Assembly: GCA_026461395.1 (NCBI GenBank)
Contig: JAPJNA010000048.1
Coordinates: 93,300-147,656 of the forward strand
DNA from: Chthoniobacterales bacterium
Lineage (GTDB): Bacteria > Verrucomicrobiota > Verrucomicrobiia > Chthoniobacterales > UBA6821
Direction of reading: 5' to 3'
Length of the DNA stretch: 54,357 nucleotides
A model generated the notes under the pieces. The model was not told the origin of the DNA. It did not search any database and worked only from the letters and a program-made list of their open reading frames with translations. Below are positions 16,608 through 24,825 of the stretch, in pieces. The stretch's first letter is position 1, and each line of letters starts with the position of its first letter. Made by a program: the position numbers and the translations under genes.

Positions 16608-17123
16608 ATGGCCACTTCCGAAGTCATCCTCACCGAAGCCGTTCCCTCGCTGGGATCCGAAGCAGATATCGTCAAGGTACGTGCCGGCTACGCCCGCAAT
16701 TTCCTGATCCCCGGAGGCAAAGCCCTCGAGGTCACTCCCGCTTCCCTGCGCAAGGTCAATCACCTGAAGGCTAAGCGCGCCGAGCGCGAGGCCCGCGAGA
16801 TCAACGAAGCCGAGGCCGTCGCCGCGAAGATCAACAAGCTCCGTCTCAATCTGAAACTCGATACCGGTGAGACCGGCAAGGCTTTTGGATCCATCACGGC
16901 GGCTGACCTTCTCGAGCGTCTGATGGAAGAGATCAAGGGTCTCGTTCTTCCCAAGCACGCCATCGTGCTGGACCGTCCCCTCAAGGAGAGCGGTGAGCAT
17001 CAGATCCCGGTGAAGATTCATTCCGAAGTGATCGCCACCCTCCGCGTTGAGATTGCTGCTGCTCCCAAGGTGGAGCAACCCGTTGATGAGGAAGAGGCCG
17101 GCACCCGCCGTCCCCGCCGCTAG
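16608..17123 (+). CDS. rplI: 50S ribosomal protein L9
   Basis: A 171-residue bL9, about 20 residues longer than the E. coli protein. The N-terminal 23S rRNA-binding domain (VILTEAVPSLGSEADIVKVRAGYARNFLIP) contains the diagnostic G-x-x-x-x-V-x-V-x-x-G-Y-x-R-N-[FY]-L-x-P pattern. The long central helix and the C-terminal domain follow. The tail after about residue 155 (VEQPVDEEEAGTRRPRR) is an acidic-then-basic extension not found in E. coli L9. It lies directly before dnaB, a conserved arrangement in many bacteria; rpsF, ssb and rpsR are not adjacent here. Confidence 0.95.
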   Translation: MATSEVILTEAVPSLGSEADIVKVRAGYARNFLIPGGKALEVTPASLRKVNHLKAKRAEREAREINEAEAVAAKINKLRLNLKLDTGETGKAFGSITAADLLERLMEEIKGLVLPKHAIVLDRPLKESGEHQIPVKIHSEVIATLRVEIAAAPKVEQPVDEEEAGTRRPRR

Positions 17124-17143
17124 TCCTCGGCATCCTCTTCAGA

Positions 17144-17160
17144 AGGCGCAGAGGCGTAAA
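17144..17160. repeat. Single arm of the CGCAGAGG repeat family
   Basis: GGCGCAGAGGCG in the 50-base rplI-dnaB gap belongs to the dispersed 9-bp-period family (unit GGCGCAGAG) also seen at 19925, 20044, 26029, 49886 and 49991. No facing arm is visible here. Confidence 0.5.
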
Positions 17161-17173
17161 ATCTTTCCCTGAC

Positions 17174-18664
17174 ATGGCAGAAGGTCCACAGGACGGCCCT
17201 GCCCAGGTCAGCACGACACCCGAGGGTGTCGCCTCCAAAACCCCACGCCGTGGGGTTTCTGGATCTCAGAGTCCTGGGGGATTCTCTCAAGGTCAGCGCC
17301 TTCCGGAATCACACCGTCCCCTACCTGCCAGTCTTGATGCGGAGAAAGGTGTCCTCTCTTCCATCCTCCTCTCCCCGAAGGATACACTCACTACAGCCAT
17401 CGAGAAGGGGATCAATGATCAACACTTCCACCATCCCGCTCATGGGACGATTTATACGGTCCTAGAAGATCTCTGGAAGAAGAATAGTCCGATCGACCTG
17501 ATCACCGTCACACAGACCCTAGCGGATAGGAATCTCCTCGAGCAGGTCGGAGGACCGGCCTTTCTGGCAGGACTCCAGACCTTCCTGCCAACCGCCACCA
17601 ATGCCGAATACTACATCGACATTATGCGGGAGAAGCATCTTCTACGCCGCATGATTGCCGTCTGCACCGCTTCGGCAGCGCGCTGTTACGACGAGCAGGG
17701 GGATGTGAAGGCGCTCATCGATGATGTCGAGAAGGAGGTCTTCACAGTTGCCGAAGACCGTGTCCGGGGCGACTTGCCCGACATCAAGGAGCACATCAAC
17801 GCCGCCATCGATTCGATCGAAAAACTCTACCAGAACAAGGGTGAGGTAACCGGAGTTCCCACCGGATTTAAGGTTCTCGACAATATGACCAGCGGTATGC
17901 ACCCGAGCGAGATGATCGTCATCGCGGCGCGCCCCTCGATGGGCAAGACCGCCCTCGCGATGAACATTGCGGAGCATGTTGCCGTCGACAAAAACATCCC
18001 GGTTGCCGTCTTCAGTCTGGAAATGAGCGCCCAACAACTTGTCCAGCGTCTGCTTTGCTCGCGAGCCCGTGTGAACCTCCAGAGCATCCGGACAGGCCTC
18101 CTTCCGAAGAACGCTCACCAGAGTCTCTTCAAGGTCTCGGGGGAATTCGGCCAGAGCAAGATGCTGATCGATGATACGGCGGGACTCAGCATCAACGAAT
18201 TACGCGCAAAATCCCGACGTCTCATGGACAAGCACGGCTTGGGACTGATCGTCATCGACTATTTGCAGCTTCTGAAATCCCCCTCAAAGCGCGGACAGGA
18301 GAACAGGCAGATCGAGATCGCCGAAATCTCCGGAGGCATCAAGGCGCTTGCGAAAGAACTCAGCATTCCGATCATTGTCCTGGCACAGCTCAACCGTAAA
18401 TCCGAGGACCGGGGAGACGGGAAGCCACGCATCTCGGATCTCCGTGAATCCGGCTCCATCGAGCAGGATGCGGATGTGGTGGGACTACTCTATCGATCCG
18501 CCTACTATGCCAAAGATGATGAGGAGAAATCCGAGAAGGGTGGCGAGGCCGAACTGATCATCGCCAAACAGCGTAACGGCCCCACCGGCGAAGTCCCCCT
18601 CACTTTCCTGAGCGAGTTCACCCGCTTCGAGACCCGTGATATGACCCACGGGGAAGGGAATTAA
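17174..18664 (+). CDS. dnaB: Replicative DNA helicase
   Basis: A 496-residue hexameric helicase that unwinds DNA 5' to 3' ahead of the replisome. The first 50 residues are a low-complexity Gly/Ser/Pro-rich extension. The DnaB N-terminal domain then begins (PASLDAEKGVLSSIL). The RecA-like ATPase domain has Walker A in RPSMGKTALA, the VFSLEMSAQQL motif, Walker B in GLIVIDYLQLL, and the DLRESGSIEQDADVV segment. All are intact and no intein is present. It starts 50 bases after rplI and is probably co-transcribed. dnaC and dnaI loaders are not seen. Confidence 0.97.
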   Translation: MAEGPQDGPAQVSTTPEGVASKTPRRGVSGSQSPGGFSQGQRLPESHRPLPASLDAEKGVLSSILLSPKDTLTTAIEKGINDQHFHHPAHGTIYTVLEDLWKKNSPIDLITVTQTLADRNLLEQVGGPAFLAGLQTFLPTATNAEYYIDIMREKHLLRRMIAVCTASAARCYDEQGDVKALIDDVEKEVFTVAEDRVRGDLPDIKEHINAAIDSIEKLYQNKGEVTGVPTGFKVLDNMTSGMHPSEMIVIAARPSMGKTALAMNIAEHVAVDKNIPVAVFSLEMSAQQLVQRLLCSRARVNLQSIRTGLLPKNAHQSLFKVSGEFGQSKMLIDDTAGLSINELRAKSRRLMDKHGLGLIVIDYLQLLKSPSKRGQENRQIEIAEISGGIKALAKELSIPIIVLAQLNRKSEDRGDGKPRISDLRESGSIEQDADVVGLLYRSAYYAKDDEEKSEKGGEAELIIAKQRNGPTGEVPLTFLSEFTRFETRDMTHGEGN

Positions 18665-18670
18665 GCGGAT

Positions 18671-18849
18671 AGGATCTAGGGATTAGGTAGTGGGGGATAG
18701 GGCATCGGGAATAGGTCATTGGATCTGGGGACGCCGTGTTCCGAAGCATCAGGAACAGGGGGGTCTGCATTTTTTCCGATACCCTTAACATTCACTTGGG
18801 GGTATCTTCCGCCCTATCACCTATTAGCTAAACCCTATAACCTAATCCA
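18671..18849. repeat. Intergenic inverted-repeat element (GGATTAGG / CCTAATCC arms)
   Basis: The left arm (18671-18722) contains GGATTAGG, GGGATAGGGCAT and GAATAGGTCATT; the right arm (18811-18849) carries the facing series CCCTATCACCTATTAG and CCTATAACCTAATCC. Two perfect hairpins lie between them: TGTTCC/GGAACA (18737-18757) and GATACCC/GGGTATC (18778-18806). It fills the gap between dnaB and the dehydrogenase and ends at the latter's ATG. Confidence 0.6.
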
Positions 18850-18850
18850 A

Positions 18851-19894
18851 ATGCTCCCCACCAAAGGCTACGCCGCCCAAAACGCCACATCACCCATCGC
18901 CCCCTTCTCCTTCGAGCGCCGCGAACCGGGTGACCACGACGTGCTCCTGACCATCTCCCACTGTGGGGTCTGCCACACAGACATCCACATGTCGCGCGAC
19001 GAGTGGGGTGGCTCACTCTACCCGATGGTTCCAGGCCACGAGATCATCGGAACGGTTCAGAAAGTCGGCTCTGCCGTCACGAAATTCGCTCCCGGTGACA
19101 GGGTCGGAGTCGGTTGCATTGTCGATTCATGCAGATCCTGCTCCTCCTGCGGGGAGGGCCTCGAGAGTTACTGTGAGAGTGGCTGCACGTGGACCTATAA
19201 CAGCAAAACAAGGGATGGATCAGCGTTGAATTTCGGCGGCTACTCGAATCAGATCGTGGTGGAGGAGCGCTTCGTCCTGAAGGTCTCGGACAAGATCGAT
19301 CCTGCCGCGGCGGCACCACTGCTTTGTGCAGGGATCACGACCTGGTCTCCGCTCCGCCACTGGAAAGTAGGCCCAGGCCATAAGGTCGGCATCGTCGGTC
19401 TCGGTGGACTCGGCCACATGGGAATTAAGTTCGCTCACTCCTTCGGTGCTCATGTCGTCTGCTTCACGACCTCCGCTGGAAAAACCGAGGACGCAAAGCG
19501 CTTGGGTGCCGATGAGGTGATCCTCTCGACAAATCCAGAGGAAATGGCCAAGGCGACTGGCACCTTTGACTTCATCCTCGACACCGTTTCGGCAAATCAT
19601 GACCTCAATGCCTACCTTGCCCTCCTGAAACGCGACGGGACCATGTGCCTCGTTGGTGTCCCTTCGGAGGCCGCTGCGGTTCATGCCTTCAGTCTCGTGG
19701 GAGGTCGCAAGCGACTCGTCGGCTCTCTGGTCGGGGGACTTCCCGAGACCCAGGAGATGCTCGACTACTGTGCTGAGCACGGGATTGCCAGCGATGTGGA
19801 AGTTATCCCGATATCCAAGATTAACGAAGCCTACGAACGCATGCTCAAGAGCGATGTGAAGTACCGCTTCGTGATTGATATGGCCACCCTCTAA
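18851..19894 (+). CDS. Zinc-dependent NAD(P)-alcohol dehydrogenase (YahK/CAD-like)
   Basis: A 347-residue medium-chain dehydrogenase. The catalytic zinc ligands are in GVCHTDIH and PGHE, with a later Cys. The structural zinc loop has four cysteines (SCRSCSSCGEGLESYC). The Rossmann motif GLGGLGHMGIKFA marks the cofactor domain. The pattern matches the cinnamyl-alcohol-dehydrogenase/YahK aldehyde reductase group, which is usually NADPH-dependent with broad aldehyde substrates. The open frame reaches back to 18719, but ATG 18851 matches the family start (TKGYAAQNATSPIAPFSFERR). The upstream repeat element abuts the start, so no good ribosome-binding site is visible. Confidence 0.92.
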   Translation: MLPTKGYAAQNATSPIAPFSFERREPGDHDVLLTISHCGVCHTDIHMSRDEWGGSLYPMVPGHEIIGTVQKVGSAVTKFAPGDRVGVGCIVDSCRSCSSCGEGLESYCESGCTWTYNSKTRDGSALNFGGYSNQIVVEERFVLKVSDKIDPAAAAPLLCAGITTWSPLRHWKVGPGHKVGIVGLGGLGHMGIKFAHSFGAHVVCFTTSAGKTEDAKRLGADEVILSTNPEEMAKATGTFDFILDTVSANHDLNAYLALLKRDGTMCLVGVPSEAAAVHAFSLVGGRKRLVGSLVGGLPETQEMLDYCAEHGIASDVEVIPISKINEAYERMLKSDVKYRFVIDMATL

Positions 19895-19920
19895 GCGGAG
19901 GAGGGCGTCACTGCCTTCTA

Positions 19921-20077
19921 TCCCGGAGAGGCGCAGAGGCGCAGAGGCGCGGAGAGTTTTGCAGAAAATACTTTGATTGCATTGCAATCAAGTCGGCTTG
20001 GCTACGTTACGAACCGTATGCCTGTTCAATCCTTAAATCTTCCCCTGCAACTCTGCACCTCTGCGCGAGATTTCCTT
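19921..20077. repeat. Palindromic element with GGCGCAGAG arms and a 19-bp central palindrome
   Basis: This sits between the convergent dehydrogenase and tatA. The left arm (19925-19956) has three tandem GGCGCAGAG-type units; the right arm (20044-20070) has the inverse CTCTGCACCTCTGCGCGAG. Between them TTGATTGCA-T-TGCAATCAA (19973-19991) is a perfect 9-bp palindrome around one base. The whole can fold as a long imperfect hairpin, perhaps ending transcription from both sides. Confidence 0.65.
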
Positions 20078-20392
20078 TCAGCTTTCGCTGCTTGGCTTTG
20101 ATTCAGTAGCGTAGGAAGGAGGAAGTGAGGGAGTTGTGGCGTCGGATTGGATGGGTGAACTGTTTTCCACAGTTGTCGACTGCATGCCTGCCGGGGACTC
20201 GATCTTCGGCAGAGGAGGAGCTCCGCTGATCTCCCGATGGAAGTCTTCCTTAGCCTTCTGCAGCTCTCCGAGGGCTTTGCCTATGCCGCGAGCCAGCTCC
20301 GGCAGCTTCTTGGGGCCAAGCAGTACTAGAGCCAAGATCCCGATGAAGATCCACTCCGGCGCCGCCGGCATTCCAAAGGCAAGGAAGAGCAT
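20078..20392 (-). CDS. tatA: Twin-arginine translocase subunit TatA/TatE family
   Basis: A 104-residue protein with the TatA layout: a short periplasmic N-terminus, one membrane helix (EWIFIGILALVLLGPKKLPELARGIG), the Phe/Leu-Gly-Pro hinge and an amphipathic helix (ALGELQKAKEDFHREIS). A serine/threonine/proline-rich disordered tail completes it. TatA oligomers form the pore for folded proteins exported by TatC. The LGPKKLPELAR motif is shared by TatA and TatB; the short amphipathic helix favours TatA. tatC is not in the window, so the Tat genes are split. It is transcribed after fabD with a 46-base gap. Confidence 0.9.
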   Translation of the reverse strand: MLFLAFGMPAAPEWIFIGILALVLLGPKKLPELARGIGKALGELQKAKEDFHREISGAPPLPKIESPAGMQSTTVENSSPIQSDATTPSLPPSYATESKPSSES

Positions 20393-20438
20393 ATAGAGGA
20401 ATCTAGCCTAGAACTCAGGAACTCAAAAAATGATTTTT

Positions 20439-21371
20439 CTAAGCTGAAAGCGTCGCGAGAGCAGCCTCCAGGGATGCTGTATCGGCGATACTGATAACCT
20501 CGGTTCCCTTACGAATCCGTCCGACGAGGCCGGCAATAACACCGCCGGGACCGAGTTCAAGGAAGCGGGTGATCCCAAGATGGTCGATCATGTACTCGAT
20601 GCTGGCCGTCCAGCAGACAGAACCGGTTACCTGATCGGCCAAAGACTGCCGAATGGCATCGGGCGATCCAGCGGGACGGGCATCGATGTTCGACACCACC
20701 GGAACTGACGGCATCACAATCGAGGTCTCCGCAAGCACAGCGCTGAGGCGCTGGTAGGCCGGCTCCATAAGACGGGAATGAAAGGCTCCGGCCACGGTAA
20801 GCTCGACGGCCTTGCGGGCGCCGTATTCCTTGGCCATGCCTACGGCCAGGGCAATCTTGGCCTTCTCACCGGAGATGACGATCTGACCGGGACTGTTGAA
20901 GTTGGCGACATCGACATCTGCGGCGGCTGCCAAATCACGAACCCCCTGCTCCTCCGCTCCGATGATCGCAGCCATGCCTCCCTCCGTTGCCTCGCAGGCC
21001 TCCTGCATGAATCGGGAGCGCTGATCGACCAGTCGCAAACCGGTCTCGAAATCAAAGGTGCCAGCGGCAGAATGCGCGGTAAATTCACCAAGGGAGAGTC
21101 CGGCGGCAGCATCGAAAGTAAGGTGCGGACACCTTTCCTTCAGGACAGCCAGCACGGAAAAACCATGCACATAAAGAGCCGGCTGGCAAACCGAGGTGCG
21201 AGTCAGGTCCTCCGCAGGCCCTTCAAAGGCAATCTGCGAAAGGGAATACCCCAAAATCGAGTCCGCCTTAGCAAAAAGATCGGCGGCGACAGGAAAGTTG
21301 GCGGCAAGATCCTTGCCCATGCCGACGGCTTGGGCACCCTGTCCGGAAAAAAGAAGTGCTGTTTTCATCAA
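20439..21371 (-). CDS. fabD: Malonyl-CoA:ACP transacylase
   Basis: A 310-residue FabD that transfers malonyl from CoA to ACP. The N-terminal LFSGQGAQAVGMG is diagnostic. The nucleophile is Ser93 in GLSLGEF, where the family's more usual GHSLGE histidine is leucine. Arg118/Arg120 (DQRSRFM) bind the malonyl carboxylate and His198 (GAFHSRLM) completes the dyad. Two ATGs open the frame (21371 and 21368). It begins 14 bases after the upstream lipoprotein gene stop, so the two are likely co-transcribed. Function is secure. Confidence 0.95.
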   Translation of the reverse strand: MMKTALLFSGQGAQAVGMGKDLAANFPVAADLFAKADSILGYSLSQIAFEGPAEDLTRTSVCQPALYVHGFSVLAVLKERCPHLTFDAAAGLSLGEFTAHSAAGTFDFETGLRLVDQRSRFMQEACEATEGGMAAIIGAEEQGVRDLAAAADVDVANFNSPGQIVISGEKAKIALAVGMAKEYGARKAVELTVAGAFHSRLMEPAYQRLSAVLAETSIVMPSVPVVSNIDARPAGSPDAIRQSLADQVTGSVCWTASIEYMIDHLGITRFLELGPGGVIAGLVGRIRKGTEVISIADTASLEAALATLSA

Positions 21372-21385
21372 TTAATTGGTGACAG

Positions 21386-22186
21386 CTAAAAGTAAAAAGG
21401 GATTCCGGCTTTTGCAAAAGCCTCTTTCTGGTCCTTCAGATAAAGATCACCCAGGTGATCGAAACCGCCGGAAGCGCGAAAGGATTTCAGGAAGGCATTG
21501 ACCTGATCCCGGAGAGCCACCTCCCCAGGCCTTAGTCCGATAGCCCAAGACTCTTTCTGCACAGGCTGAAGCAGAGCAATGGTTTCAGTGGGGTGCTCCT
21601 GATGGTTTTTCCAGACGCTCATCTGGTCATAGAGGAATCCATCGGCCTTGCCTTGGGTGACCTCCATCACCGCAGAGGACTCTTTATCGAGGACCAGTAC
21701 CTTGGCCTGCTTGAGATGATCCAGAGCCCAAGCTTGGGCTGTGGTACCCTGCCGTACAGCAAGGGTTCGACCCGGTTGATCAAGAGCCCCTGTCCCAATA
21801 GCCCCATCCGTCAGGGTGCTTTTTTTACCGGCCAGAACGGCCAATCCGATCGAGAGATAAGGATCTGAAAAGGCGATCGTCTTTTCGCGCTCGGGCGTGT
21901 CGGTCATCGAAGAAATGATCAGGTCGATTTTCCCCGTCAGAAGCGAAGGGATCAACCCCGTGAACGGAATGTTCTCGATCCGGACGGGACGATGCAGGTA
22001 CTCACCCAGCGCATTCGCCAGATCGACACTGATACCGGTTGGGGCTCCCTGGGAGTTGATGGTTTCGAACGGAGGGTAAGAAAGATCCATTCCCACCACG
22101 AGCGACTTGTCCGCGGATGTCGTTCCCTTACCGCATCCTGACAAAAGCATGATCCCCAAGAAGAGGATGGTCAGGATCCTTATCAT
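21386..22186 (-). CDS. Amino-acid ABC transporter substrate-binding lipoprotein
   Basis: A 266-residue solute-binding protein of family 3. A signal peptide with lipobox MLLSGC places it as a lipoprotein (Cys18). The chain shows the SBP_bac_3 pattern: VGMDLSYPPFETINSQGAPTGISVDLANALGE, then a mid-section TGKIDLIISSMTDTPEREKTIAFSDPY, and a C-terminal lobe ending VNAFLKSFRASGGFDHLGDLY. Such proteins bind polar amino acids (Gln, His, Arg or similar) for an ABC importer. No permease or ATPase gene is adjacent, so it is an orphan that may share a remote permease or act as a sensor. It is transcribed just before fabD. Confidence 0.88.
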   Translation of the reverse strand: MIRILTILFLGIMLLSGCGKGTTSADKSLVVGMDLSYPPFETINSQGAPTGISVDLANALGEYLHRPVRIENIPFTGLIPSLLTGKIDLIISSMTDTPEREKTIAFSDPYLSIGLAVLAGKKSTLTDGAIGTGALDQPGRTLAVRQGTTAQAWALDHLKQAKVLVLDKESSAVMEVTQGKADGFLYDQMSVWKNHQEHPTETIALLQPVQKESWAIGLRPGEVALRDQVNAFLKSFRASGGFDHLGDLYLKDQKEAFAKAGIPFYF

Positions 22187-22246
22187 GGGCGTGGTTCAGG
22201 GTTCAGGGTTGGGGCTTTCGACTCTCGTCCCTCGACTCGGCCCTCC

Positions 22247-23626
22247 CTAAACCCGAGGCGCATGCCATCCGCCCGAAGGCAGGAGGACATCATTGACCTC
22301 TTCCGGACCCCAAGTCCCTGGCTTGTAGGGATGCACGGGAACCGCGTTGCCTAGGATATTCTGGACGATTCTCCAGCCTTCCTCCACGACATCCTGGCGG
22401 GCAAAGAGAGCCTGATCTCCCTGAATCGCATCACCGATGAGACGCTCGTAAGGAGTCATCTCATCAGGTTGCTGGTCGACGACCTTGAGTTCCATCGGCT
22501 CACCGACCATGCGCTCACCATCGATCTTGACCTGCATACCGAGTGCAATCTCGATGCGCGGCGAGAAGAGAAAGCGGACGTAGTTATGCATCGGGGCCTG
22601 CTGGTCTGGGAAAACGACCAGCGGCGGACGGTGAAACTGAACCCGCACCTCGGTGGCAGAGACGGGTAGATTCTTGCCAGCACGAATGTAAATTGGCACG
22701 CCTTGCCAGCGCCAGTTATCGACAAAGACACGGACGGCCGCATAGGTCTCGGTGGTACTGTTAGGGGCGACTCCAGGTTCTTGTTGATATCCCTCGAACT
22801 GACCACGAACGAAATCATTGGGGGAGATGGTACGGATGGAGCGAAAGAGCTTCACCTGCTCGTCACGGACACGTTCCTTATCGGGCCAGAAGGGAGGTTC
22901 CATGCAGAGGAATCCGACCACCTGCATAAGGTGGTTCTCGATCACATCACGGAGGCAACCAGTGGCGTCGTAGAAGGCGCCGCGTCCATCCACGCCGAAG
23001 GACTCGGCCATGGTGATCTGAATATTGCTGATGTGGTTGCGGTTCCAGACTGGCTCGAAGAAAGCATTAGCAAAGCGGGTGTAGAGGACATTCTGCGTCG
23101 CCTCTTTGCCGAGATAATGGGCGATGCGGAAGACCTGACGTTCCTCAAGGACCTCGTGAAGGATATGATTGAGAGCCTCGGCGGAAGCCTTGTCATGGCC
23201 GAATGGCTTCTCAACCACGACGCGGGTGTCGTCATTGATGCAATCAGCTGCCTTGAGCCCCTTGGTCACCCTTCCGAAGAGAACAGGTGGTATCGCCAGA
23301 TAATGGATGGGCCGTTGAGCACTCCCCAGAGCCTTCTTCAGCGCATCAAAGGTTGCAGGATCGCCGTAGTCACCATCGACGTACTGGAACCCATCCGCAA
23401 ACTTCTTGAAGTTTTCCTCATCCACGCCGCGTCCGTAGGTCGTGATGCCCTCACGGGCACGCTCGATAACCTGCTCCCGTGTCATGCCACTCTTGGCGAC
23501 CCCGATCACAGGCCCCTCAAGCACCCCTCGGCGGTAAAGCGCCTGAATCGTGTCGAAGAGTTTTTTGTGAGCCAGGTCCCCGGTCGCTCCGAAGAGAACC
23601 AGCGCGTCGCTTTTGAGTGCAGACAT
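22247..23626 (-). CDS. zwf: Glucose-6-phosphate 1-dehydrogenase
   Basis: A 459-residue G6PD, first step of the oxidative pentose phosphate pathway. The Rossmann motif is LFGATGDLAHKKL (11-23). The substrate segment reads RIAHYLGKE (167-175) where nearly all family members have RIDHYLGKE, so the conserved Asp at 169 is Ala; the following His170 is kept. The catalytic-base histidine is His232 in ENHLMQ. The EKPFG segment and C-terminal GDAIQGDQALFAR block are normal. It follows gnd after 30 bases, and the pair is likely co-transcribed. No pgl is present. The Asp-to-Ala change may lower activity. Confidence 0.93.
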   Translation of the reverse strand: MSALKSDALVLFGATGDLAHKKLFDTIQALYRRGVLEGPVIGVAKSGMTREQVIERAREGITTYGRGVDEENFKKFADGFQYVDGDYGDPATFDALKKALGSAQRPIHYLAIPPVLFGRVTKGLKAADCINDDTRVVVEKPFGHDKASAEALNHILHEVLEERQVFRIAHYLGKEATQNVLYTRFANAFFEPVWNRNHISNIQITMAESFGVDGRGAFYDATGCLRDVIENHLMQVVGFLCMEPPFWPDKERVRDEQVKLFRSIRTISPNDFVRGQFEGYQQEPGVAPNSTTETYAAVRVFVDNWRWQGVPIYIRAGKNLPVSATEVRVQFHRPPLVVFPDQQAPMHNYVRFLFSPRIEIALGMQVKIDGERMVGEPMELKVVDQQPDEMTPYERLIGDAIQGDQALFARQDVVEEGWRIVQNILGNAVPVHPYKPGTWGPEEVNDVLLPSGGWHAPRV

Positions 23627-23656
23627 GATGTTGATTCCGAAGGAAATATCTTGGGA

Positions 23657-24676
23657 TTACTTGGAGTCAGCGGGCTTCTCGTGGTGACCACCAAACTCGA
23701 AGCGCATCGCGGAGCAAACCTTGTCAGCGAAGAGAGCAAGATTGCGGCTGGAGAAACGCTCGTAGAGGGCGGTCGTGAGAACGGGTGCCGGCACTCCCTC
23801 CTCGATGGCCGCCTGGATGGTCCAGCGCCCCTCGCCGGAGTCACTGACACGGCCGCCGAAGGTGGCGAGCTCAGGGTCGGTGGCCATGGCATCGGCGGTA
23901 AGATCAAGCAACCAGCTTGCGACGACACTACCACGGCGCCAGACCTCGGTGATCTCAGGGAGATCAAGGTCGTATTGGTAGTTCTCCGGATCGCGAAGCG
24001 GGGTGGTCTCAGCGTCGATCTCACGCTGGACCTTGCCGGCGTTTGCGTTCTTGAGGATGTTCAGACCCTCGGCGTATGCAGCCATGATGCCGTACTCGAT
24101 GCCGTTGTGTACCATCTTGACGAAATGCCCTGCACCTGAGGGGCCGCAATGGAGGTATCCCTCCTCAGCTGTTCCCTTACGGGTTCGGCTCGGAGTCACA
24201 GGGGCATCTCCCTTGCCGGGAGCAAGCGCCTTGAGGATCGGGTCGAGATAGCCGACGGCCTCGTTGGAACCGCCGATCATCTCGCAATAGCCCCGCTCAA
24301 GGCCCCAGACACCGCCAGAGGTGCCGACATCGACATAGGAAACACCCTTTGCAGAGAGTTCCTTGGAACGGCGGATATCATCCTTGTAGTACGAGTTGCC
24401 GCCGTCGATAAGGATGTCCCCCTTGACGAGCAGGGGAGCGAATGTGGCGATGGTGTCATCAACATAAGCAGCTGGAATCATCATCCAAACAGCCTTGGGG
24501 CCGGTCAGTTTGCTAACGAGATCGGTTGGATCCTTGGCCGCAATGGCTCCCTTGGAAGCGAGATCCTGAATAGCAGCATCGCTGCGATCCCAAACGACGA
24601 CTTCGTGACCTGCCTTGATGAGGCGGAGAACCATATTGGCTCCCATTCTTCCGAGACCGACCATTCCGATGCGCAT
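23657..24676 (-). CDS. gnd: 6-phosphogluconate dehydrogenase, decarboxylating (short GndA-type)
   Basis: A 339-residue enzyme that oxidatively decarboxylates 6-phosphogluconate to ribulose 5-phosphate. It has the Rossmann start MRIGMVGLGRMGANMVLRL and the VDVGTSGGVWGLERGYCEMIGG substrate loop. The catalytic lysine lies in GPSGAGHFVKMVHNGIEYG. It lacks the long C-terminal extension of the 468-residue E. coli enzyme and belongs to the short form seen in many bacteria. The open frame extends to 24766, but ATG 24676 has AAGGAA about 12 bases upstream and gives the family start. It heads the gnd-zwf unit. Confidence 0.94.
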   Translation of the reverse strand: MRIGMVGLGRMGANMVLRLIKAGHEVVVWDRSDAAIQDLASKGAIAAKDPTDLVSKLTGPKAVWMMIPAAYVDDTIATFAPLLVKGDILIDGGNSYYKDDIRRSKELSAKGVSYVDVGTSGGVWGLERGYCEMIGGSNEAVGYLDPILKALAPGKGDAPVTPSRTRKGTAEEGYLHCGPSGAGHFVKMVHNGIEYGIMAAYAEGLNILKNANAGKVQREIDAETTPLRDPENYQYDLDLPEITEVWRRGSVVASWLLDLTADAMATDPELATFGGRVSDSGEGRWTIQAAIEEGVPAPVLTTALYERFSSRNLALFADKVCSAMRFEFGGHHEKPADSK

Positions 24677-24825
24677 AGTGTGTGTTCCTTGGATTTGTGG
24701 GTTTATGTGAACCTTTGTCTTTATAGCGGATAATGTTTGCGTCAAGCATGGCCTTGGAATCTTCACGTCACTTCTCCGACACTTTTCCTAATGCGACGAT
24801 TTCCCGGCACTGCTATCAGATAGTT

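Noticed and set aside
22703-24139. Long open frame of 478 codons on the plus strand
   Set aside because: It is antisense to zwf and gnd, both clearly real; no recognisable family.
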